From positions 372,001-436,000 of the forward strand of contig NZ_JAPWIJ010000002.1 of NCBI RefSeq assembly GCF_027270735.1: DNA of 64,000 nucleotides, written 5' to 3'. This DNA comes from Rhodococcus ruber. Its GTDB lineage: Bacteria; Actinomycetota; Actinomycetes; Mycobacteriales; Mycobacteriaceae. The position numbers and the translations under genes are program-made. Shown piece after piece: positions 1-8,493 of this stretch (positions are counted from its first letter, which is position 1; every line of letters begins with the position of its first letter). The notes under the pieces were generated by a model. It ran no database searches. It was not told the origin of the DNA and saw only the letters and a program-made list of their open reading frames with translations.

Positions 1-554
1 ATGTCGGGTGCGTACAGCGCTTCCACCGCATGTGCGACGGCGTTGATGCCGCTGGTCACCGACAGCCCCACCGGAAGGCCCGTCGTCAGCTCGGGGTCGT
101 AGAGGACGCTGCGCGGCAATACCGCTGTGTCGCGGCCGGTTTCCTTGCGTCCGTCGGTCGTCATGCCCCACACCGGCGTCATCTCCGACCCGGCATAGGT
201 GGTGGGCACGGCCACGATGGGTAAGCGGTGCTTCAGTGCGATGGCCTTCCCCAGCCCGATTGCCGATCCTCCGCCGACGGTCACGCATCCGTCGGCCCCC
301 AGCGAGACGGCCTCCGCGCTGGCTCGGGCGGCCAGGTCGGCGGGAACGTGCATCACGGCGTCCGAACGAATTCCCACACAACGATCCCCGAGGATGGATG
401 CCACTCGGTCTGCGATGCTCTTCTGGCTCGGGGAGCACAGCACCAGTACCCGGCGGAGTCCGAGGTGATCGAGTTCGTCGGCCACGCTCTCCAGAGAACC
501 GGTGCCGAATTTCACCCGCATCGGGTTGGCCTCGTAGGCGAAGGCACGGATCAT
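1..554 (-). CDS. Maleylacetate reductase (iron-type alcohol dehydrogenase family), 3' end outside window
   Basis: Family role: NAD(P)H reduction of maleylacetate to 3-oxoadipate, the last funnel step of hydroxyquinol and chlorocatechol catabolism, in the cytosol. The visible 184 residues start MIRAFAYEANPMRVKFGTGS and carry the nucleotide-binding motif VTVGGGSAIGLGKA, the VPTTYAGSEMTPVWG segment and SGINAVAHAVEALYAPD, all typical of maleylacetate reductases rather than general alcohol dehydrogenases. The reading frame is open to base 1, so roughly the C-terminal half lies outside. The ATG overlaps the stop of the upstream flavin hydroxylase by 4 bases, which implies translational coupling in one operon. 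Confidence 0.9.
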   Translation of the reverse strand, partial: MIRAFAYEANPMRVKFGTGSLESVADELDHLGLRRVLVLCSPSQKSIADRVASILGDRCVGIRSDAVMHVPADLAARASAEAVSLGADGCVTVGGGSAIGLGKAIALKHRLPIVAVPTTYAGSEMTPVWGMTTDGRKETGRDTAVLPRSVLYDPELTTGLPVGLSVTSGINAVAHAVEALYAPD

Positions 555-2338
555 CGCGACAGCACCGCGGTCAGAGCCTCGCGAAGCGCGCCTTCGAGAT
601 CGTCGATCAATTCATCGGCGCGCCAACAGATGTGCTTGTCGGGGCGCACGAGTAGCGCACCGCTCTCGGATACCTCGCGCAGCCTGGCCCAGTCGAAGTA
701 CAGATCGGTCACCTCGCGCCCCGGTCCGATGACAACGGTCTCGAGCGGCACACCGAGTTCCTCGGCGACCCTGTCCGCAGCCGACTCCCACGCCGAGCCG
801 GCGACTCCGGTGATGAGCGTGAAGCGTTCGTAGGGCGCAAGATCGAGCATCGCCCGCTTGTGCAGATGATCACCCACCCATGCGTGCGGAAGGTGGGATC
901 CGGGCAGGGTGGACACCTGGTAGTACAGATCGCTGTCTCGTGTCGGTTCCGGTAGCGCACCGTCCGGCACTATTGCCGAGGATGTGTAGAACTGACCCAA
1001 TTCCACTCCGTGGGCATTGAATTCGTAGTTCTTGGTCTCCATGGCAGCAGCGAGTGCCGCGCGCTTGGCAGCGCCGGCAGGTGTGTTCGCCTTGCGTTCT
1101 TCTATTCGTTCGATCATCTCTGCTTCGGTCTTCGCATCCGTGACGCCGAGAGCCTCGAACAGGCCCGCGAATTCACGACTGGAGCGATTGGCACGCTCGA
1201 CGATCCGCTTCGCCACCGGAGCCCGCTCCGCACTGTAGGTATCGAGCAAGGACTCACCGGCACTGCCTTTCAGCACCGCGGCGAGCTTCCACGCCAGATT
1301 GTAGGAGTCCTGGATCGAGGTATTGGAGCCGAGTCCGTTGCTCGGCGGATGACGGTGGACCGCGTCACCGGCACAGAACACGCGCCCCTTCTGCAGATGC
1401 GTGGCGTGGGCTTCGTTGTTGCCCCACAGTGAGGTTCCCGTGATCTCGACATGAAGATCCGGCATGCCCAACAGGTTCCGGACGATCTGGACGGCGGCGG
1501 CCTCGTCCACCACCGGCGGCGGCACGGCGATGTCGAACCCCCACACCACGAGCCACTCGTTCCAGGGCCGAACCATACGCACCAACCCGGCACCGATACC
1601 GCCGACATTCGATCCAGGCTGAATCACCCAGTACAGCACCGACGGTCGATGTCCGACGTATTCTGCGATGTCCGCCTTGAACGTGATGTTCATCGACCCG
1701 GCGATGTCCATCGCGCCCTCGAACGGAAGGTCGATGTCGGCCGCCACTTTCGAGCGAGCGCCGTCCGCGCCGATGAGGTACTTGGCACGGATCGTGTACC
1801 GGTGTCCGGTCAGTCGATCCATCACCGACACACTGACCCCGTCGTCGTCCTGCACGTGTGAGAGGTATTCGGTCGAGAACTGGGTCTGAGTTCCTCGCAT
1901 CGTCGCATTCTTGACGAGGATCGGCTCGAGGTAGGTCTGCGGGATGTCGACGGTCAAGCACGGCGACGCGAGCTGGTAGTCCGCTTCACGGTCGGCACCG
2001 GTTCCCCACGTACGAATCCGGCCGATCTCCTCGCCCGCGATGGACGTGCAGAACACCGTGTCGCCGACGAGTTCGTGTGCGGTCGCGTCGGCGAGCACCT
2101 GCTCGGCAATTCCCACGTCCCGAAAGATCTCCATCGTCCGTTGGTTGGTGATGTGTGCGCGGGGAGTGTTGGCCGTCCAGCGGTACTTCGTGATCATGAT
2201 GTTGGGGATGCCGAGGGTGGACAGCAGCAGGGCCGCCGATCCGCCCGCCGGCCCCGATCCGACGATGAGCACGTCGGTTTCCACCACCGAGGAATCGGGC
2301 AGTGCGGTTGCTTTCTGACCGTCGTCGAACACCGGCAT
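551..2338 (-). CDS. FAD-dependent aromatic (phenol/resorcinol-type) hydroxylase
   Basis: A 595-residue class A flavoprotein monooxygenase of the TfdB/resorcinol hydroxylase group, which inserts one oxygen into a phenolic ring using NAD(P)H. Visible motifs are the Rossmann GSGPAGGSA near residue 30, YLIGADGARS in the middle, and the FAD-ribityl motif CAGDAVHRHPPSNGLGSNTS. A C-terminal thioredoxin-like region is expected for this size. The start at MPVFDDGQ has a good AAGGGTGA ribosome site; the frame is open for 80 more codons upstream, but those lack family features. Followed by maleylacetate reductase, so a resorcinol-to-hydroxyquinol role is likely; the ring-cleaving dioxygenase is not in the window. 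The exact substrate is inferred. Confidence 0.85.
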   Translation of the reverse strand: MPVFDDGQKATALPDSSVVETDVLIVGSGPAGGSAALLLSTLGIPNIMITKYRWTANTPRAHITNQRTMEIFRDVGIAEQVLADATAHELVGDTVFCTSIAGEEIGRIRTWGTGADREADYQLASPCLTVDIPQTYLEPILVKNATMRGTQTQFSTEYLSHVQDDDGVSVSVMDRLTGHRYTIRAKYLIGADGARSKVAADIDLPFEGAMDIAGSMNITFKADIAEYVGHRPSVLYWVIQPGSNVGGIGAGLVRMVRPWNEWLVVWGFDIAVPPPVVDEAAAVQIVRNLLGMPDLHVEITGTSLWGNNEAHATHLQKGRVFCAGDAVHRHPPSNGLGSNTSIQDSYNLAWKLAAVLKGSAGESLLDTYSAERAPVAKRIVERANRSSREFAGLFEALGVTDAKTEAEMIERIEERKANTPAGAAKRAALAAAMETKNYEFNAHGVELGQFYTSSAIVPDGALPEPTRDSDLYYQVSTLPGSHLPHAWVGDHLHKRAMLDLAPYERFTLITGVAGSAWESAADRVAEELGVPLETVVIGPGREVTDLYFDWARLREVSESGALLVRPDKHICWRADELIDDLEGALREALTAVLSR

Positions 2339-2469
2339 GGGATCACCCTTCGTCGTGCCCGACTCTCGTCTCGGGACCTGAGATCGAGTGTCCTGCATCA
2401 CTCCGCGGTGTTGTCGGCAATCGTGCCGAGCTCGGCGCAAACCGACACACATGGCCGATTTCGTGAGTG

Positions 2470-3414
2470 TCACCCTGCCGATCGCATGATCACCGCGTCG
2501 CGTCGGACATCGGTTGCACGGTGGCCGAATCGGGCCACGAACGAACTCGAGAAGTACGTGGCGGAGGAGAACCCGCACGATCGAGCGATGTCCGCAATGG
2601 TCACCGGCGCATCGGAGGGTGCGGTGAGCTGGGCGTGGGCACGTGCGAGCCGCCGCTCGAGGATGTACTTGGGCACGCTGATGCCGTCGTCGGCGAACAC
2701 CCGCGACAGGTGCCGGGCACTGATCCCCACCGCGCGTGCCACCTGCGCGGCAGACAGCGATGCGTCGGGCAGGCGTTGCTCGATGAACGAACGCGCCGCC
2801 GCTCGATGCGCCGAGTTCACATTCGCGCGGGCACCGGTGGTCAGCACCGAGACTAGTTCGAGGATCGCGCGCTCGTCCGGCGGAGCCGCGTCGCGACCGG
2901 TTGCCCTTCCCACTTGCCGAGCGAGTGCCGCCGCGTACACATTGCCGCTCGGGGAGAAGTCGAACATCCTGGGGCCCACGAGAGGCGCCGCATCCGAAAC
3001 GTCCGCGAACAGCGAGCGGGGCATCTTCACCACCAGCTCCTCGAGCCCGTGGGAGAAGCCCCGCATGAAGGCTGTGTCGGCGTCGAGCAACAACCCTTGA
3101 CCCGGGCCGACGGCACGAATGCCGTCCTCCGAGTAGAAGAATGCATCGCCGACGAGGCTGAAGTACAGCATCACCGAGTCCGACGGGTGTTGCCGAATCA
3201 ACTCCGCGTCTCGTTCCACCACGTGCGAAGTTCCGACGACGCGCGCCAGGTCCATCGATCCGAGTCGTAGATTCGTTCCGGTGGCTTCGAGCTGCTTCAC
3301 CTCCAGCATGCGGCAGCGCAGCCCGATCAGAACGTCCGCATTGTGCCCCTCCCAGCGTTCGATCCGTTCCTCGTGTGGCAGATCGAGGGTGGAGAATTCG
3401 ACGGGAGCAGGCAT
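2470..3414 (-). CDS. AraC-family transcriptional regulator
   Basis: 314 residues. The N-terminal two thirds resemble the AraC-binding-like domain of aromatic-pathway activators (AraC_binding_2 type). The C-terminal about 100 residues hold the two-helix-turn-helix AraC domain, including SAAQVARAVGISARHLSRVF and the signature IADIARSCGFSSATYFSSSFVARFG. The start MPAPVEFSTL has GGAGGA about 10 bases upstream; the longer open frame upstream is poor in family features. It lies 131 bp upstream of the hydroxylase on the same strand and is the obvious candidate activator of that unit, which is inferred from position. Confidence 0.85.
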   Translation of the reverse strand: MPAPVEFSTLDLPHEERIERWEGHNADVLIGLRCRMLEVKQLEATGTNLRLGSMDLARVVGTSHVVERDAELIRQHPSDSVMLYFSLVGDAFFYSEDGIRAVGPGQGLLLDADTAFMRGFSHGLEELVVKMPRSLFADVSDAAPLVGPRMFDFSPSGNVYAAALARQVGRATGRDAAPPDERAILELVSVLTTGARANVNSAHRAAARSFIEQRLPDASLSAAQVARAVGISARHLSRVFADDGISVPKYILERRLARAHAQLTAPSDAPVTIADIARSCGFSSATYFSSSFVARFGHRATDVRRDAVIMRSAG

Positions 3415-3538
3415 GGACTCGATTGTCCTCCGCCTCTCCCGATCGCGTCTGCGATTTGCGGTCGAGGGGATGTCAGCGCCCACAATTCGCGGGCAGAGGC
3501 GGAATCCCGTCGTTGGAGACGAATAGTGGGCGGTGAGG

Positions 3539-3664
3539 TCAGTCGACGTCGATACGACTGCGTGGTGGGCCAGTGGGGGCGCTTCTTCCTCCCTCGCGCA
3601 GTGCGACCAAAGTCCATCCCGCTCCCGCCAACGACAAGGCCAATACAGCTCCAATTGCGATCAT
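3539..3664 (-). CDS. Tiny single-span membrane protein divergent from MocR regulator
   Basis: A 41-residue reading frame starting MIAIGAVLALSLAGAGWTLV, one hydrophobic segment followed by a basic, proline-containing tail (REGGRSAPTGPPRSRID). I do not recognise a family. It is supported by its clean membrane-protein composition and by sharing the 62-bp divergent promoter with the MocR gene, a typical place for a MocR target. No Shine-Dalgarno is visible, so it would be leaderless or weakly translated. It could be spurious. Confidence 0.35.
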   Translation of the reverse strand: MIAIGAVLALSLAGAGWTLVALREGGRSAPTGPPRSRIDVD

Positions 3665-3671
3665 GTGACAA

Positions 3672-3726
3672 CAATGGACTGCAATCTGCGTGAATAGTGC
3701 AGTCCAGTGTGCAACAGTGGACTGCA
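3672..3726. promoter_or_regulatory. Probable MocR operator: GGACTGCA repeats
   Basis: GGACTGCA occurs at 3676-3683 and 3719-3726 as direct repeats 43 bp apart (about four helical turns), and its reverse complement TGCAGTCC sits between them at 3698-3705. The flanks are also conserved (CAATGGACTGCA and CAGTGGACTGCA). Direct repeats plus an inverted copy are typical of MocR/PdxR operators. The last repeat touches the proposed ATG of the regulator, which fits autorepression. Confidence 0.6.
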
Positions 3727-5189
3727 TGGACTCGTACGACGCCACCGCGATCTCGGCCCCGGAGTTGGCAGCACGAATCGGCCCGTCGACCCTGCGGAAC
3801 GGATCCGGCGCTCCGCTCTACCTCGAGATCGCCGACGAGTTGCGGCGGTTGATCGAGAACGGCGAGGTATCTGCTCTGACGCGGTTGCCCGCCGAGCGGG
3901 CGCTGTCGATCAGCCTGGACGTCAGTCGGGTGACGATCGCATCGGCGTACCGGCATCTGCGCGAAGGCGGCTGGATCAGTGCCCAACGCGGCTCGGGCAC
4001 ATACGTTTCGCCGGCTGGATCCTTGCCGTCCTGGGGCTCCCTCGCCGGCGACCGTGATGCTGCGACACTGGAATTCGTCAACGCGTCACCCTCGGCCTCT
4101 CCCCTCTTGGGCGATGCGTACGGCGTTGCGGCCGAAAGGATTCGAGACCGTTTCGCCTCGGGTGGTTACGCCCCGTCGGGCCTGTTCGAGCTCCGCGAAT
4201 CCGTTGCCGCGTATTACCGTGGGCGCGGAGTACCGACCACTGCCGACAACATTCTCGTCACCTCCGGTGCCACCGACGCCATCCATGCAGTGTTGGCAAC
4301 ATTCACCGAGCCGGGTGCCCGAGTGCTCGTCGAGCACCCGACATATCCGGGTGTCGTCGAACTCGTCCACTCCCTCGGTGGCCGATGCATACCAGTGCCC
4401 ATCGACCCGGACGACACCGACGAGTTCGTGCCGGCCGCAGACCGCGCCGCACGGCAGAGCGCGCCGACGCTGGCGTATTTCATGCCCGACTTCTCCAATC
4501 CGTCGGGCGCTCGACTCCCCCTCGGCACTCGCCGGCAGTTGTCCGCGACCATGCACCGTCACGCAGTACTGACCATCGTCGACGAGGTGGCGGCCGATCT
4601 GTCCCTCGACGGAGTACCCGATATCGAACCCTTCGGCGCAGCCACCCCGGACGTCGCGACGGTGACGATCGGTTCCACGAGCAAGACAGTGTGGGGCGGT
4701 CTGCGAGTCGGCTGGGTTCGCGCCGAGGCAGATCTGCTGGCGAGAATCGCCGCAACCTATGCGCGACGCCAACTTTCGACGTCCATTCTCGATCAACTCG
4801 CTGCGGTCGAACTGATGGGCAGGTACGACGAGGTACGCCGGGTGCGCGCCGACACGTCGAGAGTTGCACGTGATCACACCGTAGCTTTGATGCGAGATCG
4901 ATTGCCTGATTGGCACTTTCGCGTCCCGGATGGAGGCCTGGCCTTGTGGTGTTCCTTACCCGACGGCATCCGATCCACTGCACTGGTCGCCGAAGCCCAC
5001 TCTCACGGATTGCTGCTGGCACCGGGATTGCGATTCGGCACGGGATACGCCTTCGACGATCATCAGCGTATTCCCTTCACCCGTTCACTGCCCGAAATCA
5101 GCGCAGCCGTGGAGATTCTTGCTCGCCTGTCCTCGGGGATCGGCCCGGCCCCGGCCATAGCGTCGAGCACACCCGCAGCAGTGGTGTGA
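3726..5189 (+). CDS. MocR-type regulator (GntR winged helix fused to aminotransferase-like domain)
   Basis: 487 residues from the ATG at 3726. Residues about 20-95 form a GntR winged helix (LYLEIADELRRLIENGE, LPAERALSISLDVSRVTIASAYRHLREGGW, GSGTYV). The rest is a fold-type I PLP aminotransferase domain with ILVTSGATDAIHAVL, YFMPDFSNPSGARL and the PLP-lysine segment IGSTSKTVWGGLRVGW. MocR proteins sense PLP or amino-acid derivatives and usually control a divergent gene. An in-frame GTG at 3690 would add 12 residues that run through the operator repeats, so the later ATG is preferred; no Shine-Dalgarno decides it. Confidence 0.88.
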   Translation: MDSYDATAISAPELAARIGPSTLRNGSGAPLYLEIADELRRLIENGEVSALTRLPAERALSISLDVSRVTIASAYRHLREGGWISAQRGSGTYVSPAGSLPSWGSLAGDRDAATLEFVNASPSASPLLGDAYGVAAERIRDRFASGGYAPSGLFELRESVAAYYRGRGVPTTADNILVTSGATDAIHAVLATFTEPGARVLVEHPTYPGVVELVHSLGGRCIPVPIDPDDTDEFVPAADRAARQSAPTLAYFMPDFSNPSGARLPLGTRRQLSATMHRHAVLTIVDEVAADLSLDGVPDIEPFGAATPDVATVTIGSTSKTVWGGLRVGWVRAEADLLARIAATYARRQLSTSILDQLAAVELMGRYDEVRRVRADTSRVARDHTVALMRDRLPDWHFRVPDGGLALWCSLPDGIRSTALVAEAHSHGLLLAPGLRFGTGYAFDDHQRIPFTRSLPEISAAVEILARLSSGIGPAPAIASSTPAAVV

Positions 5190-5220
5190 GACGCCGGCCG
5201 ACCTCCAATGCTCGACGGCC

Positions 5221-6021
5221 TCAGCGAGCCGACTTCTTCTCGTAGATCGCCATCGACCAGATGTAACCGGCCACAGTGATCACTGCGCACCAGGCAAGTG
5301 CAAGTGGCAGATTCGTACCCAGCGGCTCCCCCGCCAACAGTCCTCGCAGGGTTTCGACGAACGGCGTGAACGGTTGGTAGTCAGCGAACCATCGCAGTCC
5401 CGACGGCATCGTGTCGGTCGGGACGAACCCGCTGCCCAGGAACGGCAGCAGCAGCAACAGCATCGGCAGGTTGCTCGCTGTCTCGACCGATTTCGACGCC
5501 ATCCCCATCGCCACCGCGAGCCAGCTGATCGCGAAGGCGATGAGCAGCACCATTCCCAGAATCGAGAACCATTGCAGAGTATTGGCATTCGGTCGAAAGC
5601 CGATAGCAATTCCCACTGCCAGCACAACCACCACTCCGAGAACGGCTTGCACCGTATTGCCGAGAACGTGGCCTGCCAGAACCGCTGCTCGCGAAATAGC
5701 CATCGTCCGGAATCGCGCGGTGATTCCTTCGGTCATGTCCATCGCCACGGTGGTCGCAGTCCCACCGGCAGTCCCTGCGATGGTCATCGCAAGGATGCCA
5801 GGCATCACGTACGGCAGGTATGCAGAACGTCCGGCGGCTGGGTCCACACCGGGCAAACCTGCGCCGAGTGTTCCTCCGAATACGAAGACGAACAACATCA
5901 GGAACACCACCGGCGCGCCTATGACGAACATCGTCAAGCCCGGATACCGGCGGATGTGCAGAAGACTGCGGCGGAGCATGGTGATCGAGTCACTCATCGC
6001 GTATGTCGTTGCGTTCGTCAT
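5221..6021 (-). CDS. ABC-2 type exporter permease, DrrB-like
   Basis: 266 residues with six hydrophobic segments, beginning with a cytosolic stretch ITMLRRSLLHIRRYPGLTMF and the ABC2 signature region in the middle (GITARFRTMAISRAAVLAGHVLGN). This is the membrane half of daunorubicin-resistance-type exporters that pump lipophilic molecules or lipids outward. Its ATG overlaps the stop of the ATPase gene by 4 bases, so the two form one transporter. Last gene of the four-gene unit starting at 8385. The substrate is unknown. Confidence 0.88.
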   Translation of the reverse strand: MTNATTYAMSDSITMLRRSLLHIRRYPGLTMFVIGAPVVFLMLFVFVFGGTLGAGLPGVDPAAGRSAYLPYVMPGILAMTIAGTAGGTATTVAMDMTEGITARFRTMAISRAAVLAGHVLGNTVQAVLGVVVVLAVGIAIGFRPNANTLQWFSILGMVLLIAFAISWLAVAMGMASKSVETASNLPMLLLLLPFLGSGFVPTDTMPSGLRWFADYQPFTPFVETLRGLLAGEPLGTNLPLALAWCAVITVAGYIWSMAIYEKKSAR

Positions 6022-6959
6022 GATTCCACCTTGCTGTCGGTCCGCCCCGTCAAAGCCATGAACACGTCATCGAGGTCCGGGGTGTGGATGCTCACATCGT
6101 CGGCTGTCACGCCGGCTGCGCTCAGTCGATCCAGTACGCCCTGCAGGGTGCGGACGCTGCCGTCGGTCGGTACCGACAGCACAAGACTGTCGACGTCGAC
6201 AGGCGCATTGCCGAATGCACGGCGAGCATCGTCCAGCGTTCCGATATCGGCGAAGCGCAGTCGAATGTGGCCGCCGGGCATGCGGCGCTTCAGCTCGTCC
6301 GGGGTACCGTCGGCGACGATCCGGCCGCCGTCGAGTACTGCGACACGATCTGCGAGTTCGTCTGCCTCGTCGAGATATTGGGTGGTGAGCAGCACTGTGG
6401 TGCCGTCCGACACGAGGGATCGCACGATGTCCCACATGGTGCGTCGGCTGCGTGGGTCGAGGCCGGTGGTCGGCTCGTCGAGAAAGATCACGCGTGGTGG
6501 GGCGACGAGGGTCATGGCGAGATCGAGACGTCGCCTCATGCCACCCGAGTACGTGGACAGTGGTTTTCGACCCGCCTCGACGAGGTCGAACTGTTCGAGC
6601 AAGTCGGCGACGCGCGGCTTGGATCGCTTCGGTCCCAGATGCCGGAGTCTCGCCATCAGCATCAGATTTTCCTCTCCGGTCAAGAGGTTGTCGACCGCCG
6701 AGAACTGACCGGTGAGACCGATCGCAGCGCGGACGCCACCGGGGTCGGTGACGACGTCACAACCTGCGACGGTGGCCGAACCGCTCTCCGGCCGAACGAG
6801 AGTCGACAGGACGTGAACGGTGGTCGTCTTGCCTGCCCCGTTCGAGCCGAGGAGCGCGGTGACGGTACCGGTGCCGACAGAGAGGTCGACGCCATCGAGT
6901 ACACGTTTGTCGCCGTACGACTTTCGCAGTCCGCGGACGTGAATGGCAGATGTAGTCAT
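6018..6959 (-). CDS. ABC exporter ATPase, DrrA-like
   Basis: 313 residues. Walker A is LLGSNGAGKTT, the signature is YSGGMRRRLDLAM, Walker B is VIFLDEPTTGLD, followed by the switch-histidine position replaced by glutamine in LLTTQYLDEADELAD, normal for DrrA proteins. The C-terminal 80 residues form the DrrA-specific domain. Start MTTSAIHVRGLRKSYG is chosen because it begins directly at the nucleotide-binding domain, 16 bp after the DUF4097 gene. Together with the next gene it makes a drug or lipid exporter at the membrane. Confidence 0.9.
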   Translation of the reverse strand: MTTSAIHVRGLRKSYGDKRVLDGVDLSVGTGTVTALLGSNGAGKTTTVHVLSTLVRPESGSATVAGCDVVTDPGGVRAAIGLTGQFSAVDNLLTGEENLMLMARLRHLGPKRSKPRVADLLEQFDLVEAGRKPLSTYSGGMRRRLDLAMTLVAPPRVIFLDEPTTGLDPRSRRTMWDIVRSLVSDGTTVLLTTQYLDEADELADRVAVLDGGRIVADGTPDELKRRMPGGHIRLRFADIGTLDDARRAFGNAPVDVDSLVLSVPTDGSVRTLQGVLDRLSAAGVTADDVSIHTPDLDDVFMALTGRTDSKVES

Positions 6960-6975
6960 GGGATGCCTGTTCTTC

Positions 6976-7818
6976 TCAGCTGTGCCGGATAGCAATGTCG
7001 CCGTATCGTGTTCGAGCGCGGATCGTGACACTTTCTTCCGTCTCGTCGGGTGCGCCTTCGGGAGTGAGTTCGTTGCGAACGTGCCCGTCCTTCGATGACA
7101 AGTCGAGCCATGCCGGCACGCCTCGCTGCACACCGACGGCGATCTGGCCGTATCCGCTCTCGACTTGGACTGCACCACTGCATACTTCGTGGAGCGTGAT
7201 GCTGCCGTACGCGGTCTTCGCACTCACTGCGCCGAGTGACTTCTCGATATCGAGATCGCCGTAGGAGAGCTTGGCGTCGAGGTCGGTGCCGGATTCCCGC
7301 ACCATGATCGAGCCGTGCGACGCCTTGAGCGTCGCATCGCCGACGACCGTTCCGACTCGAATCTGTCCATGATCGGCAGTGATGTCGATGTTGCCCAGCG
7401 CCGTAGTGACTGTCGCGTTACCGTGCCCGGCACGCACCCACAGATCCTCTGCCGAATCCAATTCGACCGGGCCCATCGAACTCTTGATGCGCACGGCACC
7501 GAGATCGCCCAGGGTCCGCAGACTTCCGGCCGCGAGTTCCGTGGTGAGTCGAGATCCCTGCGGCAGTTCGACTTTCACCTCTATGGACTCGGTCGGCCCA
7601 AAGAAGCTGATGCGCGCCTTGGGGCCGATCACGGTGAGCCGTTCACCGTCGAACTCGACCTTGGTGTTCTCGGCCCCTCTGCGGTCCACGGCTTTGGACG
7701 GGTTGGTGGGCCGCACGGTGACGATGGTGTCGACACGTTCTGCCGCAACGACTTCGATGCTTCCGACCTGCAGATCGATGGCCAGGTCTATCGGCGTCGG
7801 GGTAGCGAATTCGGGCAT
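6976..7818 (-). CDS. DUF4097-family beta-repeat protein
   Basis: 280 residues built of short repeating beta strands with the pattern G-x-hydrophobic-x-hydrophobic (for example GDLDIEKSLGAVSAKTAYGSITL and GYGQIAVGV), the right-handed adhesin-like fold of DUF4097. No signal peptide or membrane segment is visible, so it is predicted cytosolic here. In actinobacteria such proteins often sit beside DrrAB exporters, as here (16 bp before the ATPase). The molecular role is unknown; scaffolding or regulation of the exporter is a guess. Confidence 0.85.
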   Translation of the reverse strand: MPEFATPTPIDLAIDLQVGSIEVVAAERVDTIVTVRPTNPSKAVDRRGAENTKVEFDGERLTVIGPKARISFFGPTESIEVKVELPQGSRLTTELAAGSLRTLGDLGAVRIKSSMGPVELDSAEDLWVRAGHGNATVTTALGNIDITADHGQIRVGTVVGDATLKASHGSIMVRESGTDLDAKLSYGDLDIEKSLGAVSAKTAYGSITLHEVCSGAVQVESGYGQIAVGVQRGVPAWLDLSSKDGHVRNELTPEGAPDETEESVTIRARTRYGDIAIRHS

Positions 7819-7896
7819 GGCGATGCCTCCCTATGGGCATGGTTGTGAAACCCTGCTCGGTGCAGAGTTACTGAAAAGCTGTGGTGGTTCGGAGGT

Positions 7897-8385
7897 TCAG
7901 CGGGCCCAGCCGGCGAAATTGTCGCCGGTACGCACCGTTCGCTGCGCAGCGCGGCGTTGTTTGGGTTGAAGAGCAGCAGCAACGGCTCGCACCAACCAGG
8001 TGTTCACGGACATGCCGTCCGACGCCGCGGCCTCGTCCACCCGCGACTTGAGCGCATCCGGCAGTCGAAGAGTGGTGCGGGATGTGCTCGTATCGTCTAG
8101 TTCGATGGTCGGAGATGCGTGCCCGTCATCTTCTGGTTCCGCCACAGGTGCCGCCACGACGAATTCGATCTCACGTCCACGGAGCCTGATGTCCACGGAA
8201 CCAGGGGCTAGGTCGCGGTTGATCTCGCCTACCGCGGCCGACAGCACGTCGAGCATCACCAGGCGCGTCGCCGCATCCATCCCGTCGACGAGTCGTTCAG
8301 CGGCGACACGAGTGTTCTCGTCTCCGGTCGCTGCCGATTCGACCAACCGACGTTGGAGATCGTTGACGTACTGCCCAAGTTCCAT
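7897..8385 (-). CDS. Ribbon-helix-helix (HicB/Arc-like) regulator heading exporter operon
   Basis: 162 residues. The C-terminal segment at about residues 100-140, TTLRLPDALKSRVDEAAASD plus MSVNTWLVRAV, is a ribbon-helix-helix DNA-binding motif. The N-terminal half (MELGQYVNDLQRRLVESAA...) is helical with a central beta part and resembles the N-terminal domain of HicB-like proteins found with DUF4097 genes. It is first in the unit with DUF4097 and DrrAB, 78 bp upstream of DUF4097. A perfect-arm palindrome just upstream (8396-8414) suggests it represses its own operon. No toxin partner is present, so a toxin-antitoxin role is unlikely. Confidence 0.8.
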   Translation of the reverse strand: MELGQYVNDLQRRLVESAATGDENTRVAAERLVDGMDAATRLVMLDVLSAAVGEINRDLAPGSVDIRLRGREIEFVVAAPVAEPEDDGHASPTIELDDTSTSRTTLRLPDALKSRVDEAAASDGMSVNTWLVRAVAAALQPKQRRAAQRTVRTGDNFAGWAR

Positions 8386-8395
8386 GGATCAACAA

Positions 8396-8435
8396 TGACA
8401 CCACCGTGGTGTCACGTCAAGCCCTGATGGTGTCA
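8396..8435. promoter_or_regulatory. Palindromic operator upstream of RHH-DUF4097-DrrAB operon
   Basis: TGACACCACCGTGGTGTCA (8396-8414) has two perfect 9-bp arms around one central base. The half-site TGGTGTCA is repeated at 8428-8435, exactly 21 bp (two turns) from its copy at 8407-8414. It lies 11 bp upstream of the RHH regulator start. RHH proteins bind such spaced half-sites cooperatively. Confidence 0.65.
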
Positions 8436-8493
8436 CTGTCGCAGGCAGCGCTCATTGTCGCAGCCAGGAGCCACGTCGTACGTCCCGCGGCAC

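Noticed and set aside
551-2578. 675-codon version of the flavin hydroxylase
   Set aside because: The extra 80 codons are low-information and run into the AraC gene end; the start with the AAGGGTGA ribosome site was chosen.
7897-8385. HicA/HicB toxin-antitoxin system
   Set aside because: The RHH protein has no small HicA-like partner; neighbours are DUF4097 and an exporter.
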